From the NCBI GenBank assembly GCA_003062345.1, contig PQCO01000236.1, positions 1 through 18,041 on the forward strand: 18,041 nucleotides of DNA. Reading direction: 5' to 3'. A model generated the notes under the pieces. The model was not told where the DNA came from. It ran no database searches and was given only the letters and a program-made list of their open reading frames with translations. Within the stretch, counting starts at the first letter, position 1. Every line of letters starts with the position of its first letter. Source of the DNA: Sedimenticola_A endophacoides (GTDB lineage: Bacteria; Pseudomonadota; Gammaproteobacteria; Chromatiales; Chromatiaceae). The position numbers and the translations under genes are program-made. Of this stretch, positions 1 through 8,358 are shown one piece after another.

Positions 1-98
1 TTCGCAGCAGAGGTTTTCGTAACAAAAAGCGATTTGCCAATGCGATTTACTTCCACCTTGGTGGGTTGGATCTTTACCCCGAAGGGGCAGCTAGGTGA
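1..98. other. Unassigned left-edge segment
   Basis: This stretch is compositionally different from what follows: 48 of the first 100 bases are G or C by hand count, against about 62 of bases 201-300. The plus-strand frame that encodes the CpaE remnant is closed by TGA at 96-98. Two other readings stay open to the left edge: plus frame 1, from base 1 to a TAA near 160, and a minus-strand frame from a TTG at 113. I recognise neither product. A short CCCC-GAA-GGGG hairpin lies at 77-87. The segment may belong to a different element that replaced the 5' part of cpaE. Confidence 0.35.
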
Positions 99-431
99 TA
101 TGTACCCACTCAATCAGGGGAAGAGCCTTTTCAGATATCCCGGGAGTTCCTGGAGGTAATCAACAACCGGGCCAAGGCGGATATCACCAGCATCGGCATC
201 GAACGCATGAAGGAAACCCTCGGCTGCAGCCGCATTCACCGCATCCGAAACGACTACAAGACCGCCCTCACGGCCATGGACCAGGGGGTACCGGTCAGCA
301 GCATCGCGCGCGGGTCGGTCATGGTCAAGGATATCCACTCCCTCAGCAAGCAGATGCTGATGAAACACCGCGGCGGCAGCCGAACGAAGAAAAAGGGGCT
401 GCTCTCGAACCTGTTCGGGCTGTCCGACTAA
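99..431 (+). pseudogene. CpaE/TadZ C-terminal remnant (Tad pilus localisation ATPase)
   Basis: CpaE/TadZ are MinD/ParA-like ATPases that place the Tad pilus machine at a cell pole; intact members usually have around 400 residues. Here only the C-terminal part remains. The reading VINNRAKADITSIGIE (about 156-206), followed by MKETLGC, RIRNDYK and AMDQGVPV, matches the family pattern of NR, ladder helix, LG, IPNDY and INxGVP. The homologous part begins upstream of the first usable start (ATG 207), and no ATG, GTG or TTG lies between the in-frame TGA at 96-98 and 207, so this looks like a 5'-truncated gene and not a small intact one. Walker motifs are absent. A 74-residue product from ATG 207 is possible but would lack the ATPase core. 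The gene ends 42 bases before cpaF. An alternative is a frameshift near 99-150 with the rest beyond the window. Confidence 0.6.
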
Positions 432-473
432 GGCCATGACGGTGCCGGGAGATCCCGAAGTGAGGAAATATTG

Positions 474-1823
474 ATGGAAGTCAGGAACAAGACGCTGCTG
501 GACCAATGGTCCTCCGAGTCCGCGCTGACCAAGAACGGCGACAGCAAATCCGAAGAGATGCAGCGCCTCAAAAACAGGATTCACCGCCGGCTGCTGGACC
601 GGCTCAATCTCTCGATCATCGACCAGCTCGACCCGCTGATCGTGCGCAACGAGATCGGCAGCCTGGTGCGCACCATCCTCGAAGAGGAGTCGATTCCCCT
701 CAACGCCGAGGAGCGCAACCTCCTGGTCACAGCGATTCAGGACGAGGTGCTCGGCCTCGGCCCCCTGGAACCGCTGCTGGCCGATCACACCGTCTCCGAC
801 ATCCTGGTCAACACCTACTCCCAGGTCTATGTCGAGCGCGCCGGGCGCCTGGAGAAGACCGAGGTGGCCTTCCAGAACGACGACCATCTACTGCGCATTA
901 TCGACAAGATCGCCAGCAGCGTTGGCCGACGTATCGACGAATCCTCCCCCATGGTCGATGCCCGCCTGGCCGACGGCTCACGCGTCAACGCCATCATCCC
1001 GCCGCTGGCCATCGACGGCCCCTGCCTGTCGATCCGCAAATTCAGCATCGACCCCTACACCATCAATGACCTGATCGAGTTCAAATCCATCACCCCGGTC
1101 ATCCGGGATTTCCTGCAGGCGGCGGTGAAATCCCGGGTCAACATCCTGCTCTCGGGCGGAACCGGCGGCGGCAAGACCACCCTGCTCAACGCCATGTCGG
1201 GTTCGATCCCCGACACCGAGCGTATCATCACCATCGAGGACTCGGCGGAGCTGCAACTACAACAGCCCCACACCCTGCGCCTGGAGACCCGCCCCCCCAA
1301 CATCGAGGGGGCGGGCGAGATCACCGCCCGCGACCTGGTACGCAACGCCCTGCGCATGCGCCCGGACCGGATCATCGTCGGCGAGGTGCGCGGATCCGAG
1401 GCCCTGGACATGCTCCAGGCCATGAACACCGGCCACGACGGCTCCCTGAGCACCATCCACGCCAACAGCCCGCGCGACGCCCTGACCCGCCTCGAACACA
1501 TGGTCGGCATGAGCGCCTCTCACATCCCGGCCCAGGTCAGCCGCCAGCAGATCGCCGCCGCCCTGCACCTGGTAATCCAGGTGGAACGCCTGATCGACGG
1601 CCGCCGCGTGGTCACCAGCGTACAGGAGATCACCGGCATGGAGGAGCAGGTGGTGAGCATGCAGGAGATCTTCTACTTCGAACGCTCCGGCATCAACAGC
1701 GAGGGCCAGGCCCAGGGACAGTTCCGGGCCACTGGGATCCGCCCAAGCATCCTCAGGCGCTTCAGGGAGCGCGGTTATGACGTCCCTGACAGCCTGTTCG
1801 AACGGGAAAAGATCTTCCAATAG
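474..1823 (+). CDS. cpaF: CpaF/TadA, Tad pilus secretion ATPase
   Basis: This is the cytoplasmic hexameric ATPase of the GspE/VirB11 superfamily that drives assembly of Flp pilin, working on the TadB/TadC platform. The protein has 449 residues, typical for CpaF. Residues 1-150 form the N-terminal domain with the family reading LGPLEPLLAD and ILVN. The ATPase core has Walker A GGTGGGKTT at 228-236 (Lys234; Gly stands where many members have Ser), an Asp box around TIEDSAELQL, and Walker B RIIVGEVRGSEA at about 299-310 (Glu304), followed by the His-box region TGHDGSLSTIHANSPRDAL. ATG 474 is preferred over the adjoining TTG 471 because GAGGA at 462-466 sits 7 bases before it. It follows the cpaE remnant by 42 bases and precedes tadB by 24, in one operon-like run. 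Confidence 0.95.
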   Translation: MEVRNKTLLDQWSSESALTKNGDSKSEEMQRLKNRIHRRLLDRLNLSIIDQLDPLIVRNEIGSLVRTILEEESIPLNAEERNLLVTAIQDEVLGLGPLEPLLADHTVSDILVNTYSQVYVERAGRLEKTEVAFQNDDHLLRIIDKIASSVGRRIDESSPMVDARLADGSRVNAIIPPLAIDGPCLSIRKFSIDPYTINDLIEFKSITPVIRDFLQAAVKSRVNILLSGGTGGGKTTLLNAMSGSIPDTERIITIEDSAELQLQQPHTLRLETRPPNIEGAGEITARDLVRNALRMRPDRIIVGEVRGSEALDMLQAMNTGHDGSLSTIHANSPRDALTRLEHMVGMSASHIPAQVSRQQIAAALHLVIQVERLIDGRRVVTSVQEITGMEEQVVSMQEIFYFERSGINSEGQAQGQFRATGIRPSILRRFRERGYDVPDSLFEREKIFQ

Positions 1824-1847
1824 CCCGGACTAGCCCACGGAGGCGGC

Positions 1848-2822
1848 ATGAACATCGTCATCGGCATTATCGCTTTCATCACCACCGTGCTGGTCATCGA
1901 GAGCGCATATCTCATCTGGCAGGGCTCCCAGCTGGAGCAGAGCCGCAAGATCGCCAAACGCATCCGCGCCATGTCGGCGGGGGGCGGTCACGGCGAGAAG
2001 GTTCTGGAACTGCTGCGTAACCGCCAGCTCAGCACCAACCCGTTCCTGCACTCCCTGCTCATCGCCCTGCCGCGCGCGCGCAGCCTCGACCGGATGCTGC
2101 AACAGAGCGGCACCGACCTCACCGTGGGACAGTTCCTGTTCATCCAACTGACCACCTTCCTTGCCAGTTTCATCCTGCTGCTGATCTACCTGCCGCTGCC
2201 GATGGTCTTCTCGCTGCTGGTGGCCGCCATAATTACCTTCCTGGTCCCCTCGGCGGTCATCAAGAGCAAACAGGTGAAGCGCCAGGAAAAGTTCTCCGAG
2301 CTGTTTCCAGACGCCCTCGAATTCATGGCCCGCAGCCTGCGCGCCGGCAACCCCTTTTCCGCCTCCATGAAGGCGGTTTCGGAACAGATGCCCGACCCCA
2401 TCGGCCCCGAATTCGCCATCACTTTTGACGAGATCAACTACGGCCTGAGCATCAACGACGCCCTCTACAACATGGGTGACCGGGTGGGAACCGAGGAGGT
2501 GCGCTACTTCATCGCCGCCGTCATCATCCAGAAGCAGACCGGCGGCAACCTGGCCGATCTGCTCAAGCGCATCGCCGAGATGATCCGCCGCCGGGTGCGC
2601 ACCTACCGCGATATCAGGACCCAGGCAGCGGAGATGAAGATGTCCGCCAACGTACTCATCACCCTGCCATTTCTGGTTGCTGGCGCGATCCTGGTGCTCA
2701 ATCCAAACTACCTGATGTCCCTGGTCAACGACCCGGTTGGCCCCTACGTATTCATCGGCCAGGGCGTGTTCCTGGTCATCGGTTACATCGTGATGCAGAA
2801 AATGATCAACTTCAGGGTCTAG
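1848..2822 (+). CDS. tadB: TadB, Tad pilus inner-membrane platform protein
   Basis: TadB is one of two GspF-related membrane proteins that form the inner-membrane platform on which the CpaF ATPase acts. The 324-residue protein has an N-terminal membrane segment (about 2-20), a cytoplasmic stretch, a hydrophobic pair (about 95-115 and 117-137), a T2SSF domain (about 155-280) beginning FPDALEFMARSLRAG and containing QKQTGGNLADLL, and two C-terminal membrane segments (about 268-286 and 300-317). FPDAL, RAG and GGNL are hallmarks of the TadB branch. ATG 1848 is preceded by GGAGG at about 1840. It is followed by tadC after 9 bases, so translational coupling is likely. Confidence 0.93.
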   Translation: MNIVIGIIAFITTVLVIESAYLIWQGSQLEQSRKIAKRIRAMSAGGGHGEKVLELLRNRQLSTNPFLHSLLIALPRARSLDRMLQQSGTDLTVGQFLFIQLTTFLASFILLLIYLPLPMVFSLLVAAIITFLVPSAVIKSKQVKRQEKFSELFPDALEFMARSLRAGNPFSASMKAVSEQMPDPIGPEFAITFDEINYGLSINDALYNMGDRVGTEEVRYFIAAVIIQKQTGGNLADLLKRIAEMIRRRVRTYRDIRTQAAEMKMSANVLITLPFLVAGAILVLNPNYLMSLVNDPVGPYVFIGQGVFLVIGYIVMQKMINFRV

Positions 2823-2831
2823 GGCGCGGAC

Positions 2832-3824
2832 ATGGACGTATTGACGGATATCATCGATCAGCTGCTGGCCAACCCCACCCAGCTGGCGATCTCGCTGCTG
2901 ATCGGGCTGATGGTCAGCCTGCTGCTGCTGGCGCTGTTCGTGTGGAGCGGCCGCCGCGAGGAACGCACCGAACGGCGCCTGCGCAACCTCGCCCACGAAG
3001 AACCGAGCCGGCGCAAACCCTCGCTCCAGGAGAGCGACAGCGCCGGGGGGTTCAACATCAAATGGGTCGCCCCGATCGGCAACCTCATCCTACCCAAAAG
3101 CGGCTGGCAGAAATCACGCATCCAACGGCGCCTGGTACACGCGGGCTTCCGCAGCCCCCAGGCCATGGCCACCTTCATCGGCATCAAGCTGCTGCTGGCC
3201 GCCCTGACCCTGCTGATCGCCTTCAGCGTCGCCCCGTTCATCGCCAAGGAGCTGGAACAGATGGGTACCACCCTGGTCACCGCGACCCTGGTGCTGATCG
3301 CCCTGTTCAGCTTCTACCTCCCGGACGGCATCCTCGACCGCATGATCGAACAGCGCCAGGTGGCGTTCAGCGAGGGCTTCCCCGACGCCATGGACATGCT
3401 GATGGTGTGTGTCGAAGCGGGCATGGGGCTCGACGCGGCCATCAACCGGGTCGGCGAGGAGGTGAGTTTCAGCCACCCGCAACTGGGCGAGGAGTTCCGC
3501 CTGGTGGCCCTGGAACTGCGCGCCGGCAAGGACCGCGACACCGCCCTCAAGGCGATGGCCGAGCGCACCGGCGTGGAGATGGTGCAGTCGCTGGTGACGG
3601 TACTGCTACAGGCCGAACACTTCGGTACCAGCGTCGCCTCGACCCTGCGCGAGTTCGCCGACGAGATGCGCACCAAACGCATCCAGATCGCCCAGGAGAA
3701 GGCGGCTAAGCTGCCGGTCAAGTTGATCGTCCCGGTGCTGCTGTTTATTTTCCCCGCGCTGTTCATGGTGATCTTCGCGCCCGCCGTGCTGCAGATCTAC
3801 AAGGCGCTCGTCGTCGGAAGCTGA
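2832..3824 (+). CDS. tadC: TadC, Tad pilus inner-membrane platform protein
   Basis: TadC is the second GspF-like platform protein and probably pairs with TadB beneath the growing pilus. The 330 residues show an N-terminal membrane helix (about 18-38), a basic cytoplasmic linker, a hydrophobic pair (about 113-133 and 146-164), a T2SSF domain starting EGFPDAMDMLMVCVEAGMGL (about 181-200), and a long C-terminal membrane helix ending in IFPALFMVIFAP (about 296-317). CVEAGMGLDAAI and EKAAKLPVKL are typical of TadC. The start is only weakly supported by a ribosome site (AGGGCGCGGAC upstream), consistent with coupling to tadB. The next gene starts 23 bases downstream with its own strong ribosome site. 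Confidence 0.93.
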   Translation: MDVLTDIIDQLLANPTQLAISLLIGLMVSLLLLALFVWSGRREERTERRLRNLAHEEPSRRKPSLQESDSAGGFNIKWVAPIGNLILPKSGWQKSRIQRRLVHAGFRSPQAMATFIGIKLLLAALTLLIAFSVAPFIAKELEQMGTTLVTATLVLIALFSFYLPDGILDRMIEQRQVAFSEGFPDAMDMLMVCVEAGMGLDAAINRVGEEVSFSHPQLGEEFRLVALELRAGKDRDTALKAMAERTGVEMVQSLVTVLLQAEHFGTSVASTLREFADEMRTKRIQIAQEKAAKLPVKLIVPVLLFIFPALFMVIFAPAVLQIYKALVVGS

Positions 3825-3847
3825 ACCACAAACCAAAGGAGGCCAGG

Positions 3848-5572
3848 ATGTCCATACACGCACTGCTCGCAGGGAGATACAAGCTGACCCTCATCGCGGC
3901 GGCACTGCTCATGGCCGGTTGCAACGCAACCAACACGGCCAATATCAAACCCGTCTACCGCGTCACCGGCGACAGCCGGCCCACCCACGCCGACGACGCC
4001 TACACCCAGGGCAAACGGCTCTTTGCCAAGGGACTCTACGGCAGCGCCATCGAGCAGTTCTCCCGGCAGCTCGCCGAGAACCCGAAATCGGTGCAGGCGC
4101 TCAACGGGTTGGGGGCCTCCTACGACCAGCTCGGACGCTATCAGATCGCCATGCGCTACTACTACCGGGCCCTGGAACTCGACCCCGACTCCCCCCTGAC
4201 CCTGAACAACCTCGGCTACTCCCTGGCGCTGCAGGGACGCAAGGGGCAGGCCAGGGAGCTGCTCGCCCTTGCACTGCGCAACGACCCGGCCAACCAATAC
4301 GCCAACAGCAACATACGCATGATCGAGGACACGCTGCCCCGCCAGGCCGATGTCGGCACCGATGCCGTGGCGGCAGCGCAACCGGCGACCACGCCCGAGA
4401 CCGACCGGACCGAGCCACGCCACACCCCCGACACACGCTGGGCCGACAGACCCTGGCCCGAGCCGATCACGGCCGACACACAGACGCCCGGCACAGAGAC
4501 ACCCATCACCGGAACTGAGACAGCCGACACAGGTCGCGGAACAGAGACACCCATGGCATCGCGGACGGACAGCGCCGCCCCGCTCATCACCGGCTGGTCC
4601 GACAGCCAGTGGCTCGCGGCCGAGCCCACCCCACCCCGCACGGCCCCACCCGCCGACCCCTCCGCGGACGGGATCAACACCGCGCGGGCGGAGCCCGTCA
4701 GCGGGCCTGCCCGGGCTCTGGAACCGACCCGGGAAGCAGCCCCTGAGCTGACTCAGGCACTACCCCGGGAGCAGCAGACCCACACGCCGCTACCGACCCG
4801 GGTACCGACCCTGGCCCAGACCACCCCCACCGCGCCCCCGCTGATCCGCCGTCAGGATGACCTGGTGGTCAAACTCGAACCCCGGCCCGCGGCCACGGCA
4901 CCGGTCGCACCGGCGGCCCCCCGGCTTCCCGCGTTGGCAAAAGCCGCCCCGGCACCCCAACGCCGCACCCCGCCAGCCGACAGCCGGACCGAAACGAGCA
5001 CGGCACGCGGCAACCCCCTCTACGGCCCGACCCGACGCGGCGACACCCTGTGGGGGATCTCCCTGCGGCTGAGCCAGATGCAGCAGGCGGACCACCAGCA
5101 GATGCTCACTGGCCTGGCCCAGGCCAACCCCGAGGCCTTCATCAACGGCGACATCAACCTGATGAAGCCCGGCTATATGCTCTGGATACCGAACAACCAT
5201 GAGATCGCCGCGACCCGGGTGCCTGATCCGGCGGATGTCAACGGCCTCGACCAGGTCGCCATCGAGGTATCCAACGGTAACGGCCGCCGCGGCATGGCCA
5301 ACATGATCGCCACCTACCTGCGCCGTCACGGCGCGGAGATCACCAGGCTCACCAACCAGCGCGGCTATGGCGTGGCCGCCAGCGTCATCTACTACGTCCC
5401 CGAGTACCACTCGCGGGCGGTCGAACTGGCGCGGCGCCTGCCGGTCGAACCCCGGCTGATCGCCTCCGGGGGTGATGCGGCCCAGGCCCCGCTCCGGCTC
5501 ATCCTCGGCGCCGATCTGCTGGGACACGAAGGGGAGATCCGCCGCACCTTCCTGAGATCGAACCCGGCATGA
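3848..5572 (+). CDS. Composite Tad-locus lipoprotein: TPR, FimV-like LysM, LytR_C
   Basis: This is a predicted lipoprotein of 574 residues. The signal sequence ends in LLMAG-Cys25 (Met at -3 is tolerated but not the commonest lipobox residue). Three TPR repeats follow at about 49-150, the TadD-like part. Residues 165-385 are a Thr/Pro/Ala-rich linker with repeated TETP and two Trp-bearing patches (RWADRPWPEP and SDSQWLAAEP). At about 392-455 comes a FimV-style LysM: YGPTRRGDTLWGI, then ANPEAFINGDIN and MLWIPN. From 470 to about 560 is a LytR C-terminal domain: VAIEVSNGNGRRGMA, then TNQRGYGV and LRLILGADLLG. LysM domains bind peptidoglycan, so the protein may anchor the pilus machinery to the wall; this is inference. 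An AAAGGAGG ribosome site at 3835-3842 lies 5 bases before ATG. TadD proteins are normally far shorter, so the fusion is notable. Confidence 0.85.
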   Translation: MSIHALLAGRYKLTLIAAALLMAGCNATNTANIKPVYRVTGDSRPTHADDAYTQGKRLFAKGLYGSAIEQFSRQLAENPKSVQALNGLGASYDQLGRYQIAMRYYYRALELDPDSPLTLNNLGYSLALQGRKGQARELLALALRNDPANQYANSNIRMIEDTLPRQADVGTDAVAAAQPATTPETDRTEPRHTPDTRWADRPWPEPITADTQTPGTETPITGTETADTGRGTETPMASRTDSAAPLITGWSDSQWLAAEPTPPRTAPPADPSADGINTARAEPVSGPARALEPTREAAPELTQALPREQQTHTPLPTRVPTLAQTTPTAPPLIRRQDDLVVKLEPRPAATAPVAPAAPRLPALAKAAPAPQRRTPPADSRTETSTARGNPLYGPTRRGDTLWGISLRLSQMQQADHQQMLTGLAQANPEAFINGDINLMKPGYMLWIPNNHEIAATRVPDPADVNGLDQVAIEVSNGNGRRGMANMIATYLRRHGAEITRLTNQRGYGVAASVIYYVPEYHSRAVELARRLPVEPRLIASGGDAAQAPLRLILGADLLGHEGEIRRTFLRSNPA

Positions 5573-6453
5573 GCCCCGGCACGCGCCTCGGGCTGGGCCT
5601 GCTGCTGCCACTGCTGCTCGGGGGCTGCGTCAGCGGCATGACGCGGGAGCAACCCCTTCCCCCGTCCGCGCAGCAGACCCCAGCGCCGGTGGAGCAACTG
5701 ATGAAACGGGGGCACGAGGCGAGGGACCGGGGCAACAGCCGCGGCGCCATCAGCGCCTTCCTGGAAGTGCTGAAACAGGAGCCACGGCATACCGAGGCCC
5801 TGCTCGGGGTGGGTGATGCGCTGCTGCTGGAGGGCAAACCCGGACGGGCGGTGCCATTCTACAGCCAGGTACTCGAAGAGCGGCCGGATCACCCGGCGGC
5901 GGCCGAGGGGCGCGGGCTGTGCCACATCCGCCTAGACCAGGCAGAGGCGGCCCGGGCGGACCTGCAAACGGCGGTCAAGGCCGACCCGGCGCGCTGGCGC
6001 GCATGGAACGGACTCGGGGTACTGGCCGCCGCCAGGGGCGACTATCCGGACGCCATCGGCTACTACAACCAGGCGCTCAGGCTACTCCCCGATTCGCCGA
6101 TCCTGCTCAACAACTACGGCTATGCCCAGATCCAGCGCCGCAACCTCCCCGAGGCGGAGCAGGCCCTGCGCCGCGCGCTCGCCATCGCCCCCGGCAACAC
6201 CGGTCTGCGCAACAATCTGGCCCTGGCCCTGGCCTGGCAGGGGCGCTATCAGGAGGCGTTCAACACCATCTCCAGCGCCCTGCCCAAGGCCACCGCCTAC
6301 AACAACGTCGGCTATGTGGCCATGCAGCGCGGCGAGTTGGAACTGGCCCGGGACTACTTCACCGAGGCCCTCAAGGCGAGCCCCACCTACCATGTACAGG
6401 CGGCACGCAATCTGGAGCGGCTGGAGCGGCTGCAAACCCACCCCGGCGACTAA
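5569..6453 (+). CDS. tadD: TadD-like TPR lipoprotein
   Basis: TadD proteins are TPR lipoproteins thought to help secretin assembly in Tad pilus systems. This 294-residue protein has a short Leu-rich signal with lipobox LLGG-Cys20, a Pro-rich spacer, and about seven TPR units spanning 42-275, such as AWNGLGVLAAARGDYPDAIG and LLNNYGYAQIQRRNLPEAE. The late repeat AYNNVGYVAMQRGELELARD completes the solenoid. Its ATG overlaps the stop of the preceding gene as ATGA (5569-5572), which points to translational coupling. It is the last gene of the pilus run and ends 9 bases before the convergent uup stop. The symbol is by family and position; PilF-type lipoproteins are similar, so orthology is not certain. 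Confidence 0.82.
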   Translation: MSPGTRLGLGLLLPLLLGGCVSGMTREQPLPPSAQQTPAPVEQLMKRGHEARDRGNSRGAISAFLEVLKQEPRHTEALLGVGDALLLEGKPGRAVPFYSQVLEERPDHPAAAEGRGLCHIRLDQAEAARADLQTAVKADPARWRAWNGLGVLAAARGDYPDAIGYYNQALRLLPDSPILLNNYGYAQIQRRNLPEAEQALRRALAIAPGNTGLRNNLALALAWQGRYQEAFNTISSALPKATAYNNVGYVAMQRGELELARDYFTEALKASPTYHVQAARNLERLERLQTHPGD

Positions 6454-6462
6454 CCCCAGACC

Positions 6463-8358
6463 TCACCCCTCCAGTGCCTCCCAGCGTTCGTAGGCCTCGG
6501 CCAGTTGCGCCTCGATCCGCGCCAGACGCGCCTGCATGGCCGCAATCTCCTCTCCGCCGCCCTTGTAGAAATCGGGGGCGGCCATGGCGGCGTGAATCGC
6601 CTCCAGCTCGCCATCCAGCGTCTCGATACGCTGGGGCAACTGCTCCAGCTCGCGCTGCTCCTTATAGCTGAGCTTGCGCGGCCTCTCCGGCGATGCGACG
6701 GGTGCGGACGCCGCCGTTTGCGGCCCGGCAGCCGCCTTGCGGACCGCTCCGGCGGGCTCGGGGGCGGGGCGCTGACGCAACCAGTCGTCGTAGCCCCCCA
6801 CGTATTCGTTGACCCGCCCCCCGCCCTCGAAGACCAGGGTGCTGGTCACCACATTATTGAGAAAGGCACGGTCATGGCTGACCAGCAGCAGGGTGCCCTG
6901 ATAGGCGAGCAGGCGCTCCTCCAACAGCTCCAGGGTCTCCAGATCGAGGTCGTTGGTCGGCTCATCCAGCACCAGCACGTTGGCCGGGCGTGTAAACAGC
7001 TTGGCCAGCAGCAGGCGGTTGCGCTCGCCCCCCGAAAGCGCCCGGACCGGCTGGCGCACCCGGTCCGGGGTGAACAGAAAATCCTGCAGATAGCTGATCA
7101 CATGCCGGGTGGTGCCGTCGATCTCCACCTTGTCGCTGCCATCGGCGACCACATCACCAACGGTCAGCTCCTCATCCAGGGCCGCCCGCAACTGGTCGAA
7201 GTAGGCCACCTCCAGCCGGGTACCCAAACGGACGTGCCCCCCCTGGGGCTGCAAGCGCCCGAGAATCAGGTTGAGCAGGGTGGACTTGCCGCAGCCGTTG
7301 CGGCCGATAATACCGATACGGTCACCACGCATCACCGTGACACTCAGCTCCCGGATCACCGGCGTGCCGTCCCAGGCGTAGGCGACCCCCTCCAACTCCG
7401 CCACCAGCTTGCCCGAGCGCTCCGCCTCGCGCAGGTTGATGCGGGCCTTGCCGGTGAGGGCACGCCGCTCGCCGCGCTCCGCGCGCAGCGCCTTCAGCGC
7501 CCGCACCCGCCCCTCGTTGCGGGTACGCCGCGCCTTGATCCCCTGGCGGATCCAGACCTCCTCCTGGGCCAGCTTCTTGTCGAAACGCTCGTTGGCCTTC
7601 TCCTCGGCGTTGAGCATCTCCTCCTTGCGGCGCAGGAAATTGTCGTAGTCGCCGGGCCAGTCACCCAACCGCCCGCGGTCAAGCTCGATGATGCGGGTGG
7701 CCAGGCTGCGCAAAAACTGCCGGTCATGGGTAATGAACAGCAAGGTCCCGCCATATCCGAGCAGGAACTCCTCCAGCCAACCGATCGCCTCGATGTCGAG
7801 GTGATTGGTCGGTTCGTCGAGCAGCAGCAGGTCCGGCCCCTGAACCAGGGCCCGGGCCAGCAGCACCCGGCGCTTGAGTCCCCCGGAGAGGGCCGCGAAA
7901 TCGACCTCGGCCTCCAGCGAAAGGCGGGAGATGACCGTCTCCACGCGCTGCTCACTCTGCCAACCGTCCGCCGCCTCCAGCTCGTGCTGGACGCGCGCCA
8001 GCTCCGCCAACAGACCGTCGCCGCCCTCGCCGGCCAGGCGTACACTCACCTGATGGTAGCGCCGCACCAGCTCGCCCAGCGCCCCGAGTCCGCCGGCCAC
8101 CACATCGAAGACGCTGCCCGCCATCCCCTCCGGCACCTCCTGGGTGAGGCGGGCGACGCGCGCCCCTTGGCGGATGCGAAGCTCGCCGTCGTCGGGCTGG
8201 ATCTCACCGGCCACCAGCTTCATCAGGGTCGATTTCCCGGTGCCGTTACGACCCAGAAGGCAGATCCGCTCGCCACGTTCGATGGCCAGGTTGAGATGAT
8301 CGAGCAGCGGCGCTCCGCCGTAGCTGAGCTGAATATCGCGCAGGGTGAGGAGGGGCAT
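6463..8358 (-). CDS. uup: Uup, ABC-F family ATPase
   Basis: ABC-F proteins are soluble double-ABC ATPases that act at the ribosome E site; Uup is also linked to ribosome rescue and to tolerance of DNA branch intermediates. The protein has 631 residues from MPLLTLRDI. ABC1: Walker A GRNGTGKST (36-44), signature LSGG (157-160), Walker B LLLLDEPTNHLD (177-188). A charged P-site linker spans about 240-320. ABC2: Walker A GRNGCGKST (352-360), LSGG (441-444), Walker B VLVLDEPTNDLD (461-472). A coiled-coil C-terminal domain (about 563-631) is diagnostic of Uup against EttA. A longer in-frame reading to 8526 exists, but the first beta strand of ABC1 begins right after Met at 8358, with AAGG upstream. 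A TACAAT -10-like site at 8394-8399 (minus) would give a short leader. Confidence 0.95.
   Translation of the reverse strand: MPLLTLRDIQLSYGGAPLLDHLNLAIERGERICLLGRNGTGKSTLMKLVAGEIQPDDGELRIRQGARVARLTQEVPEGMAGSVFDVVAGGLGALGELVRRYHQVSVRLAGEGGDGLLAELARVQHELEAADGWQSEQRVETVISRLSLEAEVDFAALSGGLKRRVLLARALVQGPDLLLLDEPTNHLDIEAIGWLEEFLLGYGGTLLFITHDRQFLRSLATRIIELDRGRLGDWPGDYDNFLRRKEEMLNAEEKANERFDKKLAQEEVWIRQGIKARRTRNEGRVRALKALRAERGERRALTGKARINLREAERSGKLVAELEGVAYAWDGTPVIRELSVTVMRGDRIGIIGRNGCGKSTLLNLILGRLQPQGGHVRLGTRLEVAYFDQLRAALDEELTVGDVVADGSDKVEIDGTTRHVISYLQDFLFTPDRVRQPVRALSGGERNRLLLAKLFTRPANVLVLDEPTNDLDLETLELLEERLLAYQGTLLLVSHDRAFLNNVVTSTLVFEGGGRVNEYVGGYDDWLRQRPAPEPAGAVRKAAAGPQTAASAPVASPERPRKLSYKEQRELEQLPQRIETLDGELEAIHAAMAAPDFYKGGGEEIAAMQARLARIEAQLAEAYERWEALEG

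Noticed and set aside
95..439. A 114-codon plus-strand frame over the cpaE remnant
   Set aside because: Pro/Gly/His/Arg-rich out-of-frame reading; the CpaE-like similarity is in the other frame.
1830..2996. A 388-codon minus-strand frame opposite tadB
   Set aside because: Antisense shadow of tadB and the start of tadC; His/Gln/Asp-rich and without motifs.
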